DNA from: Prosopocoilus inquinatus
Lineage: Eukaryota; Arthropoda; Insecta; Coleoptera; Lucanidae
Assembly: GCA_036172665.1 (NCBI GenBank)
Contig: CM069878.1
Location: 20,222,501-20,286,500, forward strand
DNA: 64,000 bases
Direction of reading: 5' to 3'
Shown: positions 21,801-32,410 of the stretch, in pieces
Layout: each line of letters opens with the position of its first letter
Numbering within the stretch: position 1 is the first letter of the stretch
The notes under the pieces: model-generated
The model's input: only the letters and a program-made list of their open reading frames with translations
What the model was told of the DNA's origin: nothing
The model's database searches: none
Translations under genes and position numbers: made by a program

Positions 21801-23157
21801 CCAAGGAAGGAACTTTGAATCGGCCTTGTTCAAGAACGTGTGTACTCTGCTCGGCGTACGAAAAACTAGAACAACTGCACTCCACCCACAGTCGGACGGA
21901 ATGGTGGAAAGGTTCAATAGAACCATCAACCGACATTTGTCCAAGGTCGTTTCCAATCATCAGAGGGACTGGGACACGTACATCCCCCTGTTTCTAATGG
22001 CATACCGCTCATCTGTTCATGAGACAACAGGGGAGACTCCCGCGAAAGTGGTATTCGGGCGAGAGCCGAGACTGCCCTGCGACCTGAAGTTTGGTGGGAG
22101 GCCTGGCGAAGTCTCTGCCGACGAAGATTACGTGAGCAAATTACGCAGGAAAATGGATGACATCCACAACCAAGTGCGTCACAATATACAGACGGCCAGC
22201 GATCGGATGAAGGAGCACTATGACATCAACGCTCAACACGGGGGATACCAACCTGGAGCACTGGTCTGGCTTTATAACCCCCAAAGACGTCGAGGCCTCT
22301 CCCCAAAATTGCAGACCTCTTGGGAAGGTCCTTACAAAGTGATGAAACGGATCAACGACGTCGTTTACCGCATCAAGAAGGTCCCCCATGGCAAACCCAA
22401 AGTAATCCACTTCAACCGGATAGCCCCTTACCATGGAGAAGCAGATGAAGGGACAGTACAAAGGGCGCAAGTTTCCGAAGTGAACTTCGAAACCTTAATG
22501 TCTCATCACGCCGAAGGAAGCAAGGCACGGTTTGGAGTGACCACGGAGAAGCAACAAGATCTCTTTAAAGTGCCACTGGAGTACAGTCTGGCCCACTGCG
22601 TAGCAGAAGACCTGAAAATGTCCAAAGGAATCGCTCAGGTGTTTAGGAAGAAATTTGGTCAACTCGACGAGCTACGAAGACAGCATCCCGTGGTAGGCAA
22701 GAGCTTGCAGATCATTGATTCGACGGCAGATCGGAGGCGCCACGTGCATTATTTAGTCACTAAGAAAACATCAAGCGGTAAACCTGACTATCAAAGTATG
22801 TGGAGAGCCCTATATAGCCTGAGGAGACAGCTAATAGAGAACCACCAGATGAAGTTAGCCGTCCCCAAATTGGGCTGCGGATTGGACGGACTAGACTGGA
22901 GAGTAATACGAAGCATGCTGGAAGTCATCTTCCACAGAACGGGAATTGAAGTCCTAGTCTGCAGCCATCACCCACAGGCAACAGTCAGCAACAGTAAAAC
23001 CGTAGACTGCTACTTCTTCCAGACGGGAAGTTGCAAGAATGGGCCAGCTTGTAGATTCCGACATCCTCCTTCAAGACTATCACCAGGAACATTTCGAGAC
23101 GAAACGTTTTTAAGAAGGGAGCAGTGTGGCGAGCCGCTCAGTACTACGTCACGCTGA
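18838..23157 (+). CDS. pol: Gypsy element 1 Pol with C-terminal macrodomain and CCCH finger
   Basis: A 1439-residue polyprotein in the -1 frame relative to gag. The aspartic protease is at LDTGAT (Asp 65). RT carries YLDD at 479-482 and RNase H starts near Asp 626. Integrase has an HHCC finger followed by Asp 928, Asp 988 and Glu 1024, giving a D,D-35-E spacing. After the usual end of integrase (VIHFNRIAPYH), residues about 1241-1377 are a macrodomain like TARG1/OARD1 (SLAHCVAEDLKMSKGIA, LVTKK, GCGLDGLDW). They keep the Lys and Asp used by that enzyme to remove ADP-ribose from proteins. Residues 1391-1409 form a CCCH zinc finger (C-x7-C-x5-C-x3-H). The stop lies 33 nt inside the 3' LTR. A TAG at 18832 sits just before the ATG. 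No classical slippery heptamer was found, so reinitiation or unusual frameshifting is possible. Confidence 0.95.
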   Translation: MSKTQTGSKEATVKLSRVGAEGQTSTRIQRPPKTKANQVIFLRQLTSSVFVDVTIDDIPHTMLLDTGATKTILRPDVIKSSGRTEPTKWRLKTATGTSATVHGEVEVIINIGSTPIKHRALVADIEDEAILGMDVMCAHGFQLDLKRGVMAVNNEELVLHQRGDVAARVVLAEDVVLPSRTEVLVDAKLDGVFQDGQVIMVEPNTDDQRIGRGVLVGKMLLTAKKEVPVRLMNVNCFSVNIKKGTILGSCTMVSSISRQLETNVPEPKVPMKLWEMVMSTAQKLTPDQKIKAKNLIGRYQDVFEVENGSKGRTDVVKHKIETGEERPIRQAPRRLPLAKREEAERIIREMEKDNVIEPSSSPWASPVVLVKKKDGSTRFCVDYRLLNNVTKKDSYPLPRIDDTLDTLAGSNIFSTLDLKSGYWQVELAPEDREKTAFSIGMGLWQFTVMPFGLCNAPATFERLMETVLKGLSWTTCMVYLDDIIVVGKTFDDHLRNLEGVFQRLRGAGLKLSLKKCHLFQKEVNYLGHIVNGNGIAVDPVKIQVVKDWPTPRNKHQIRSFLGLCTYCRRYVPGFADIAKPLTKLTEESRPFEWDQQCQIGFERLKQYLISAPVLSYPLPEGKFVVDTDASNVGIGGVLSQIQEGQEKVIGYFSKVLSKPERNYCVTRRELLAVVKTIEHFYKYLYGRRFLLRTDHAALKWLLRFKNPEGQVARWIERLQEYDFEIQHRAGTSHRNADALSRRPCAEDCKHCSRLDEKVATTARTAIVDDKWQDEELRRDQKNDPDLKLVLEWKSRDARPTWEEVAPCAPSVKSYWAQWDSIVLDRGLLRRSIENQEGMEQKTQLLIPKNRVPEVLRELHDGTSGGHLGVKKTMEKVRERFYWVNCKENVKDWCRKCAVCAASNGPHRRGKAPMRQYNVGSPFERVAIDVAGPFPETKGGNKYIVVVMDYFSKWVEAYALPNQEAVTIAEVLVREWISRYGAPMELHSDQGRNFESALFKNVCTLLGVRKTRTTALHPQSDGMVERFNRTINRHLSKVVSNHQRDWDTYIPLFLMAYRSSVHETTGETPAKVVFGREPRLPCDLKFGGRPGEVSADEDYVSKLRRKMDDIHNQVRHNIQTASDRMKEHYDINAQHGGYQPGALVWLYNPQRRRGLSPKLQTSWEGPYKVMKRINDVVYRIKKVPHGKPKVIHFNRIAPYHGEADEGTVQRAQVSEVNFETLMSHHAEGSKARFGVTTEKQQDLFKVPLEYSLAHCVAEDLKMSKGIAQVFRKKFGQLDELRRQHPVVGKSLQIIDSTADRRRHVHYLVTKKTSSGKPDYQSMWRALYSLRRQLIENHQMKLAVPKLGCGLDGLDWRVIRSMLEVIFHRTGIEVLVCSHHPQATVSNSKTVDCYFFQTGSCKNGPACRFRHPPSRLSPGTFRDETFLRREQCGEPLSTTSR

Positions 23158-23458
23158 AGGCGTCAAGAAGTCGGTTCGCTGTTATGCGTCATCGGCCATC
23201 ACGCCACCGGGGCCTACATCGAACAGACTAGACTTTTCCAGCGTTAGAGAATTCCAGACGGCAGCAAATGATATAAAATCGGCCGAAGTTGACTCAGCAG
23301 TCAGTCGAATTCGAACAGCGATCGTCGAAGTTAGATTTTAGTGTGAAAATAAATTGTTACAAATAAATTAGTTTTTAAGCTTTATTAAATTACGGTTAAG
23401 TTTTTATCGAGTGTTTTATTCGTTTAAATAAATAAATTTAAACCCTAGAAACGTAACA
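23125..23458 (+). repeat. Gypsy element 1, 3' LTR
   Basis: 334 bp, identical by eye to 16771-17104. It contains the last codons and stop of pol. Confidence 0.95.
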
Positions 23459-23462
23459 ATAT

Positions 23463-24307
23463 TATGTATAATACAGCACAGCATGAATTCAGATTTCACG
23501 ATTTGACATCAAATTTGACACTAATTTATTTAGCACTATGCAGACCTGAACTAGAAAGCATGACAGCATGATTTCAAAAATGTTTGCTGCATTAAAAGTA
23601 AAAATTTCATAGTTTAAAGGTCCTGCCACTCAGGAAACATGTTTCTCTTATCCTAATGTAAAACGAAGAATAATTACACCTCAGAAACTAAGAGGTATGC
23701 TATTTCAAGATAGAGAAAGAGTCTGAGCACTTCTACACTGAATTTTATTTTTTCTAAGTTTGAATAATGTGCATCATGTGCTTAATTTCTAGGAAAAGAG
23801 CCACATTTGTATGCACCTCTGATACTGTGACACAGACATTAAAAGCCTTTGTGACTGTTTCTTCTTAATTGTATCTTGAATAATATGAAATATAGACTTT
23901 ACCTTATTAACAAGACAAACATGTTGTTAAAATAAATTTAAGATTAAATCATAACCTTTTTATGTCAATCTAATGAGGTGTTCGTTGGTAAGCATAAGTT
24001 ACAACTGTGCAGAGTTGTACTTGAAATGTAAGTAATGTAATGTAATGTAATATTGACTTGTTTATGTGTATTGTATCATATCAATTTTTAGAAAATAAAA
24101 CTGAATAAGGTTAGTCAATCTTGTGTTGGGTAGGTATGTATTTTTTCTTATTGTCACTTTAGATGTTGAATAGGTATAGTTTCTCTGTTGTCTGATTATT
24201 GCGATAGGTGTAAATAGTAACTCAACTATTTGAACAACTGGCAACTACTCCACATCCCTGCGTCCACATTTCATGTTCCTTACATTTAATTACTAAAGTT
24301 AAAACAT
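23463..24307. other. No recognised feature between two LTR elements
   Basis: AT-rich DNA with a short GTAAT microsatellite near 24035. No supported gene. With about 16541-16770 it formed one stretch before element 1 inserted. Confidence 0.4.
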
Positions 24308-24311
24308 TTAT

Positions 24312-24666
24312 TGTCACGAAGACTCTTTCGGGACAGCTGTATATAATTGTTAACGGGTCACTTTGCTGAGCTACGGATAATTGAAAAATTGCGGGGAGAG
24401 AGTCGAGGTGGCACCGTCCAAGGAAGGTGGGCTCGGCAAGGTGGCTCCATAGCGGTGCTCAATAAAGCCTAAAAGTGTTGTGGGGAGTTTTTTTCTGAAG
24501 AGGACCTTCCTGTTTCGAGACAAGACCGGGATGAGGTAAGAAATCCATTTCTCCATCGGGTAAACTACCCCCTAGTGCCTTTAGCCCATACCTGAGCGGT
24601 ACCTTCTACCTAGAGCTACGTTACCCCAACGGCTACCTTTATTAAGAGCGCACAGAGAGTGTGACA
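24312..24666 (+). repeat. Gypsy element 2, 5' LTR
   Basis: 355 bp, from TGTCACGAAG to GAGTGTGACA, so the ends carry TGTCAC/GTGACA inverted repeats. It matches 35672-36022. It is followed by GTGGTGGAGGCGCC, the probable primer-binding region. The 600 bp from 24667 to 25268 are an AT-rich leader without a supported ORF. Confidence 0.93.
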
Positions 24667-25268
24667 GTGGTGGAGGCGCCTTTTTGCTCGAAATTTTGGG
24701 CTAAAGACACATTTAATGCAAATAGTGTTACGTAGGCTGAGAGCTTGGGGCGCGGTCGCAAAAGTACTTTTAAGGTATTTTACCTAACAGAAAAACTATG
24801 AAGGTAATCGGTTATAATAAACCTCGGCCAATTTATTAAAATTATGCGTTCCCTGTGATAATTGATGGGAATAAGAAAAAAATATTTCAGCAAATATAAA
24901 AGAATAATTAATTAATAGCTAATAATTCACACGTAGGCATAATTGGATATCGCCGGTTGATGACATGTTGACACACATTTTAGGCGAATAAATGCGCTCT
25001 TGTGCAACGTAGCATTATACGAATGAAGTTTCAATAAATGTATAATAATTATATCCATGGCATTAGTGGAATTGCCCTAAGAATTCAGCATAATTGCGAC
25101 ACATACATTATTCGTTTTCTGATTGTTTAATTTAATAATTCGCACAAAGGAATGTGGAATCACATATTTTAAATTTAACTTTATTGAGAAAGTTTAAGGG
25201 AATTAATTAATTAATGTATGTAAAATAAAAATAATAACCAAATTAACGTACATTAAAAGTTAACGTAA

Positions 25269-27052
25269 ATGGCCGAGGGACCGCGAACCCGATTAAGAAG
25301 CAAAGAGGAAGATAAATCGGAAAACATTAATGAAGACAAAGGAAGGCGGGATCTTTACATAAATCTCGATAAAAAAGCATTCTTTCCTACCGCGAGAAGC
25401 ACCTTGACGCCACGGTCTCCAACGACAAAGGTATTGAATTTGGAGGAGACATTAATCAGCGAAGAGGAAGAGCCTACAATTTCGGAAAATTTAGACGAAA
25501 GAGTTTTTACAAACCAGAAACAAATTTCGGATTTAAAGCAAACGCCAAGATTTCCTCGAAAGCAAATCCAAGTCGAGAATCAAGAGGAACAAAAAATCGA
25601 ATCTCTTGAACAAGAGAAAATAAAGGATTCAGGAAAACAAAAGAAAATACCAATCCCTCCAAAATTACCGGAAATCAGCAAACCGGATACAGAAAAGCAG
25701 AATCGCAAAAATTTTTGTGATTCCATAAAATTCCAGCAAGAACAAATTCTACCTGCACCGGTTCCCGTTCAACAAAATAAAATGTTTAATCAAACAGGGG
25801 CTGTACCTAAACGAAGTAGATTGATAAATCGAGACGAAGAATTGAGTATAGATACAGAAAGCTACGGAAGAAAATCGGACTACATCCGGAATAGTAGATA
25901 CCTAGAAGACACAACGGCGAATAAAACTATCAGTATGTTTTTCCAGACTAGAAAAGCAATACCGCCAAAATTTTCAAAGCCACCAAGTTTCAATCCAAGC
26001 GTAGATGACCTAATACAGTTTGTGAAAGAATATAAAATGGCAGCTAGGATGAACGGTTGGGATGAGATGGAGCAATTAGGATATCTATCAAATTCACTGA
26101 AAGGAAGTCCTTACATTTGGTTTGAAAACCTAATGAAGAAAAATCCTAATGCCGAGTGGGAGTGGACAATTCAGCAATTAAAAAATAAATTTCTAGGTCC
26201 TAATTTTGAACTTAGGTTACAGGAGAAATTGATATGTAAGAAACAAAAAGTAGATGAAACCCTTACGGAATATTTTTATTCGTTCTTGGAAATAGCCGAC
26301 GATTGTAACCCACAAATGTCGGAGAAAGAAATCCTGCAAAGGCTAATATCAGGATTACTACCGTATTACAGACACATGGTGTGTATAAAGAGTCCAAATA
26401 GTTTGAAGGAATTAGAATACTTCGTGAACACAATTGAAGAGACCGAAAAAGAAGGTAAATCGGTTTTGTATCAAAGTACCCAAAAGTTCAAGAAAGAGTA
26501 AATGTCGAAGATATTCGTCAAGGGGCGACAACAGACGACCGAAGGGAAACGGAGAATTTAATAAATATGTTGGTCGATAAACTTCAATTAAATGGGAGAA
26601 ACCAAGAAATACTTAAGGGAAGAACTGTAATACCGAGCCACCATTTTAATAAAAATTTTCATCATAAAAACTATTTTCAAAAACAAAGTCAACACGTCAG
26701 AGATCATCTAAAAAAGGAGCAAATTGATGGTCGCGTACCTAAGGCACCCACCTGCCAAGTCTGTGGGTATATGGGACACACGGCAATAAATTGTAAACGG
26801 AGGAACCTCAGTTATAATAACACTTCAATTAATCCTTATGCAAACAATAGAAGAGGAATGGACATACAAATTTGTCAATGGTGCAACTCAAAGGGCCACG
26901 AGGCGTCAAATTGCAGAAAATTGGAATATAAATTAAAAAATCGTGGAAATGTATTCACAAACCAGGTGCAGAACAAGATTTATAAAAAGAACAACGAAAA
27001 AGAAACAACCGCACATTTAAATGGTACCGGACAGGGCTGCAAGAGACCCTAA
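25269..27052 (+). pseudogene. gag: Gypsy element 2 gag (one frameshift)
   Basis: The first 410 codons (25269-26501) have a charged, Lys/Glu-rich N-terminus followed by a Retrotrans_gag-type capsid region (from about KPPSFNPSVDD to the end). A frameshift near 26497 breaks the frame, which continues in another phase to 27052. That part has two complete CCHC zinc knuckles (CQVCGYMGHTAINC and CQWCNSKGHEASNC) typical of nucleocapsid. No coiled-coil repeat like that of element 1 is present. Confidence 0.88.
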
Positions 27053-27124
27053 ACTCTGTCCGAAATTTTTATAAAAGCGGGTCTCTACAAAATAAAGTAG
27101 CAACTCCTAAACCGACGAGCAACG

Positions 27125-27570
27125 AAAGTTTAAATTTCAATTGTAGTTCAATACCAATTTGCATGAAGAATACAAATATCCTGACAACAACAGCTCGTCT
27201 GGATGGTGAATTGATAGAAGTAATTCTGGATACGGGAGCGGCATTTAATATAATTACCAAGCGCTTTGCAAAAAATATGGAGCGATTAGAGGATCCTCCA
27301 ATTTTAAGCACAATTAATGAAAAAAAAGTTAATCCGTTAGGTATAATAAATACAAAAATAAATTTACATAATACAATTTTCCATATTAGAGCGTTAGTTG
27401 TAGTAATTTAACAGCGCCATTAATCCTCGGATGCCCTTTTCTTAGAGATCAAAGGGCTGATATTAATTTTGCTAATCGATCGATGACTTTAAAAAATATT
27501 ACTACGGAGAAAATGAAAGTGCAAATAAAACAAAGAATTGGACACGGATGGCTAAAGATACCAAAATGAA
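27125..27570 (+). pseudogene. Gypsy element 2 protease (frameshifted)
   Basis: An aspartic protease with the active-site motif LDTGAA (about 27226-27243). Its C-terminal part (APLILGCPFLRDQ) is in a different frame after a break near 27410. A TGA at about 27567 closes the second part. Confidence 0.85.
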
Positions 27571-27599
27571 AAAAAACATGATTTAACATTTGAAAATTT

Positions 27600-28283
27600 T
27601 GAAAAACAAAAACTTAATGCGATCACAAAGAAAATAAAAGTATCGCCGAGGGATTTATTTGATATGCCAAATACTTATAATCTAGCTCATTGTGTAGCCG
27701 AAGATTTGATGATGTCGAAAGGTATTGCCAAAGAATTTAAACTAAAATTTAACAATGTGGATCAACTTAAACAACAAAATCCGCAGGTGGGAAGATTAAC
27801 CTTCCTTAAAAAAGGGGAAAGGCATATTATTAATTTAATTACAAAAAAACGTTCGCAGGACAAACCAAACAACATTTGTTAAAAAATAAACTGAAAAAAG
27901 TGGCGATGCCAAAGATAGCATGTGGTCTAGACGGACATAAATGGGAAGATGTAGAAAGGATGTTACAATACGTATTTGAAGGAACGGACATTGACATTGT
28001 AATTTGTACGGGAACACAAAGAAATAAAGTGAAAGAAGAAGGCAAATACAAAAAAACAAAAAAAGAAGAATTTTGGAATGAATTACCTAAACAGGAAATT
28101 GTTGACGAAATTGTAAAAAATAAAATAATAAAAGTAAATATCTTGGAAGATGTTACAATTGAGAAAAGTAATAGTAAATACTGTAATATAAAATTTTCAG
28201 AAAACATAAATTATGAACAACCTATATTATTTTGTACCTTCATGCCCAGAGGTCATTTCCTCTTTAAAAATAAACTTAATTAA
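27600..28283 (+). pseudogene. Gypsy element 2 macrodomain (TARG1/OARD1-like) and pol connector
   Basis: A macrodomain of the same type as in element 1 begins at about 27652 (NLAHCVAEDLMMSKGIA) and runs to about 28013 (FEGTDIDIVIC). The catalytic-type Lys (LITKKRS) and Asp (ACGLDGHKW) are retained. A frameshift with a small deletion near 27870 splits it. Unlike element 1, it lies between protease and RT. The tail from 28014 to 28283 resembles the connector that precedes gypsy RT. Family knowledge says such domains bind ADP-ribose and remove it from proteins; a role in the retroelement is inference. Confidence 0.85.
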
Positions 28284-28318
28284 TTAATCTAAATTAATTA
28301 AGTGATAATTTTTCGAAA

Positions 28319-31200
28319 TTGGGAGAGCTCAAATTATGTATTTCTAATTATGGAACAACTGCAAAAACGATTCGGAAGAATACAGCTTTAGGTTACATCG
28401 CATTAGATCACAAAAACAAAATAAAAGAAATGTTAATTACAGAAGATAACTCTTTTGATGTTAACGTAACAGACGAAGAGGAAGCGGAAAAATCATTTAA
28501 TATAAATAAAGACCTTCCCAAAGAGGATATAAAAAATATTAAAAAGTTATTAGAAGAATATTCCAACATAATGGCTTGGAATAATAAATTGTTAGGAAAA
28601 ACTAATCTGGCAGAGCACACCATCAATATTGGACAGAATCCACCAGTTAGATCACGTGCTTATCGTGTAAGTATCAAAGAGCGAGATATAATCAGACAGC
28701 AAGTGGAGGAAATGTTGGAATTGGGAATTATAAGACCGTCGGACAGTGAATTTGCATCGCCAGTGGTCCTAGTAAAAAAGCCAGACGGATCATTCAGATT
28801 TTGTATAGATTACCGGAAACTTAACACCATCACTACGAAATCATCTTATCCATTACTCCTAATAGATGACATAGTAAATTTTTTGGGCGGAAATTAATAT
28901 TTTTCAACGTTGGATCTAAATAGTGGATACTGGCAATGTCCAGTAAAAGAAGAGGATAGGCATAAAACAGCATTTATAACTAATGATGGTTTATATGAAT
29001 TTAATCGGTTAAGTTTTGGACTCTGCAATGCTCCAAGTACGTTTCAAAGGTTAACCGATACAATATTTAAGGACCTGAAATGGAAAGAAGTGGCGGTGTA
29101 CCTAGATGATGTTATAGTGGTTAGTCGCACTATTGAAGAGCATTTAGGACGTCTTAAAAAAGTTTTCTCGTGTATAAAAAAAGCCGGCCTCACCTTAAAA
29201 CCATCTAAATGTCATTTTTTCATGGAAGAATTAAGGATTTTAGGATTTCAAATCTCCACCAAAGGCATTTTACCTGATGATTCAAAAGTCGAAGCTATAA
29301 GAAACTTTCCGGTACCAAAGAAGGTAAAGGACGTACAAAGCTTTCTGGGACTTTGTAATTTTTTTAGAAGATTCGTGGATAATTTTTCGAAGCTTGCCAA
29401 CCCCTTATACAGTATAATAGGTGCTAATTATAAATTTGAATGGAAAGAACAACAAGCAGAGGCTTTCGAAAATCTGAAGGAAAAATTGACAAGTGCCCCT
29501 GTACTAAGACACTATAATCCGAAAGCGGAAACTGAATTACGAATTGATGCAAGCCAATCAGGTCTTGGAGCAATTCTGGTACAACGAGATGAATCCACAA
29601 AAAAGTTTCATCCTATATCATTTATTTCGCGCACCCTCACAAAATACGAGAAAAATTATCCTATTACGGAGCTAGAATGTTTGGCAGCAGTATGGGCTGT
29701 CGAATATTTTAGAACGTATCTGTGGGGACTGGAAACCTTCAATATAATTACGGACCATCATGCTTTATGCTTATGGTCATTGAAACTTATGGAGTATTCA
29801 TATAAAGTATTTCATAAGAAGGGAACGTCCAATAAAGATGCGGACGCATTGTCAAGATATCCCTGCGTTTTAGGCACAGATAAAGATGAGAAAATAGCAC
29901 TCGACGTACCAACTTTTATCGCCAACTCAGAAGACTTAGAGCGTTGGCAGACGGAAGATCCGCGATTACAAGAAATACGGGCAGCAGTAGAAAACAGTGA
30001 TTACGGAGGACCTGCGCTACAGAGAATGTCAAAAAATTTCGAAGTAATAAAAAATGTTTTATATAAGAAAGATCCAGCATCTATTACTGATAATAAACTA
30101 CTGGTAATACCTAGAGCGCTGAAAGAAGAAATCCTGAACAACAACCACAGAGATCCCATAAGCGGTCATTTGGGATTAACGAGGACGTTAGACAAAATAA
30201 AAAAGAGATATTTTTGGGAAGGTATGAAGCAGGATATTACAAAATTCATAAGAGGTTGTCCAGAATGTCAGATCCGTAAAGGACCAACGAACCAAAAACC
30301 CGCAGGATTATTACAACCTATACATGTGAAAGAACCATTCTCAATGGTACGAATTGATTTAGTAGGCCCATTTCCAAGAAGTTCGGTAGGATCTAAATAT
30401 ATAGTGGTAGCCACAGACTACGCTACAAGATGGGCGGAGGCAAAAGCCTTGCCGAGTGGAAAGGCTGAACCTGTTGCAAAATTTATTGTAGACCAGATAA
30501 TTTGCCGTCATGGATCTCCGGAAAAAATTTTAAGCGACCGAGGAGCGGTTTTTATGTCAAAATTAGTTTCTGAAATTTTGAGGTTAGGCACAGATAGTAC
30601 ATTCACAACAGCTTACAAACCGTCAACTAATGGGTTGACGGAAAGATAAAATAAAACAATAGTTGATATGTTAAGTAAGTATACATCTACCTCACAGAAA
30701 GATTGGGATGTTTACCTTCCGCACTGCATATTTGCTTACAACACAACGAGGCAAGAAGCAATTAAATGTAGCCCATTTTCATTGATATACGGTCGGGAAC
30801 CCATACTTCCAACGGATGCTGAGTTATGTCAACCAATGCTCACAAATTTCAGTCTCAGAAGTCAGCAAGTAATACAAGAACTACGACAAAATGCTAAAAA
30901 GAACATCGAGACAAAGCAAGAAAAAGATTAGAAAATTTTCAACAAAAAACATCGACATGTAAGCTTCGCGGTAGGAGACAAGGTAAAACTAAGAAATTAT
31001 GTACAAGTTGGCAAATGCGAGAAATTACTGCCGAAATATTTTGGACCATTTATTATAACTGAAAAGAGAAACAATCTAAATTACGTAATTAGAACGGGTA
31101 CAGGAAAAAAGGCCAAGCAAGACGTAGTTCATGTGTCCAGGCTAGCACCTTTTTATGAACAATGGAATAAAAAAGATTTGAGGGAAAATCAACCAGAAAA
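28319..31200 (+). pseudogene. pol: Gypsy element 2 reverse transcriptase, RNase H and integrase
   Basis: RT begins in the first piece (28319-28897; FASPVVLVKKPDGSFRFCIDYR). After a frameshift near 28896 it continues with YLDD (about 29100) and RNase H (RIDASQSGLGA, ITDHHAL, DADALSR). Integrase has the HHCC finger, first Asp (RIDLVGPFP), second Asp (LSDRGAVF) and the Glu in NGLTER. An in-frame TAA follows at 30646 and another stop near 30929. The C-terminal SH3-like domain (VGDKVKLRNY..GPF) leads without a gap into the segment that carries the USP domain. RNase H appears to lack a short segment after ALCLW. Confidence 0.9.
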
Positions 31201-32409
31201 TCTCAATGAAACTAAGACAAATGTAGATTGTATCAAACATGAGAACGACAATAAAAATAGAAAAACGAAGTATTTCCATAATAAAAATAATAATCAAAGT
31301 GAATTATCACGAAAGGACTCAATGCGTCGAAGTAAAAAAGTAAACAAATCGATGCAAACATCAAATCAAAAAGTTTCCTCGTTAGAATATATGAAAGAAA
31401 ATATAAATGAAAAAAGGAAAGTAGATGAACCTATTTCTATTCAAATTAAAGGTCTAGAAAACAAATCCTATGTCTGTTACTTAAATTCGATTATTCAATG
31501 CCTTTTGAGCATGAGTCCAATAAAAAATTATTTTTTAGAAAAATCAACTGAACTTAGAAAGCATAGATCAAATTTGACGTCTGCCTTTGTACGGCTTATA
31601 AGAGATTTAAGAGAAGAGCCAAAAAAATTAAGTGTAAGCTCCTTGGGCATAAAAAAAGAATTGGAAAAAATAAACCCGTTGTTTAAAGGTGAACAATATC
31701 AAGATGCTCACGAATGTTTGCGTTTCATTTTGCAACGAATTCACGACGAGACAAAAAATCCACTATCATCAGATGTTACGTCAATAATAACAAATACATT
31801 CTCAGGTTCATATACATCATATTTACTCTGCTTAGAATGTGGTAATAAAACTGCGGTAACAACTTCCTTTTAGGATCTTTCTCTTCCGGTTCTTTCTACT
31901 GCGGAAAGTACTCTTGAAGATTGTCTGGATAATTTTTTCAGTGAAAAAATATTAGACGAAGAAAATAAGCCAATATGTTGGACTTGCAGAAGAAAAACTA
32001 AATGTAGAAAATTTTTAAAACTTCAAACTTGGCCAAAATAATAATTATCATAATTCATTTAAACAAATATGTGTGGTCAGGACAAGAATTAAAAAAACTT
32101 TTAAAACATGTAAAATACCCAATTGAGGGATTAAATCTAAAAAAATATCTAGAAAATCCAAATACAGGTAATCCAATATACAAATTATGGGCTCTGGTAG
32201 AACATAAAGGCGTGGATAACAAAGGTCATTATGTCGGCTACATTAAATTTCCGCAGCAAAAGGAAACATGGATTAATTGTAACGATAATGACGTTAGTTT
32301 TGTAAAAAGAAACGATATTATTAAAAAGAACGCGTATTTACTTATTTATGAATTGAATATTTATTTGTATTATAATTTTAGAATAATCCAAAAAATTACA
32401 CGAGAGTAA
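31133..32409 (+). pseudogene. USP-type deubiquitinase domain fused behind integrase
   Basis: The frame starts as the end of pol (VHVSRLAPFYEQ), passes a Lys/Asn-rich linker, then from about 31440 shows the landmarks of a ubiquitin-specific protease. These are a Cys box (IKGLENKSYVCYLNSIIQC), a Gln-Asp-Ala-His-Glu box (QYQDAHE), two CxxC pairs (CLEC and CWTC), and a His box (HKGVDNKGHYVGYI). A final NDNDV..AYLLIYE follows. These enzymes cleave ubiquitin from proteins. An in-frame TAG at 31871 and a frameshift near 32040 make this copy nonfunctional unless bypassed, but every catalytic landmark survives. I know of no standard retrotransposon domain of this type. Confidence 0.88.
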
Positions 32410-32410
32410 T

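Larger units (their letters stand above)
16771..23458 (+). mobile_element. Gypsy element 1: complete Ty3/gypsy retrotransposon with macrodomain
   Basis: A 6688-bp element bounded by 334-bp LTRs that look identical by eye. It is flanked by the 4-bp duplication ATAT (16767-16770 and 23459-23462). Order: 5' LTR, short leader, gag (17204-18883), pol (18838-23157), purine-rich AAGAAGGGAGCAG, 3' LTR. Both long frames are uninterrupted. Identical LTRs and open frames imply a recent insertion and possible activity. Pol carries protease, RT, RNase H and integrase, then unusual C-terminal macrodomain and CCCH domains. There is no env. Confidence 0.95.
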
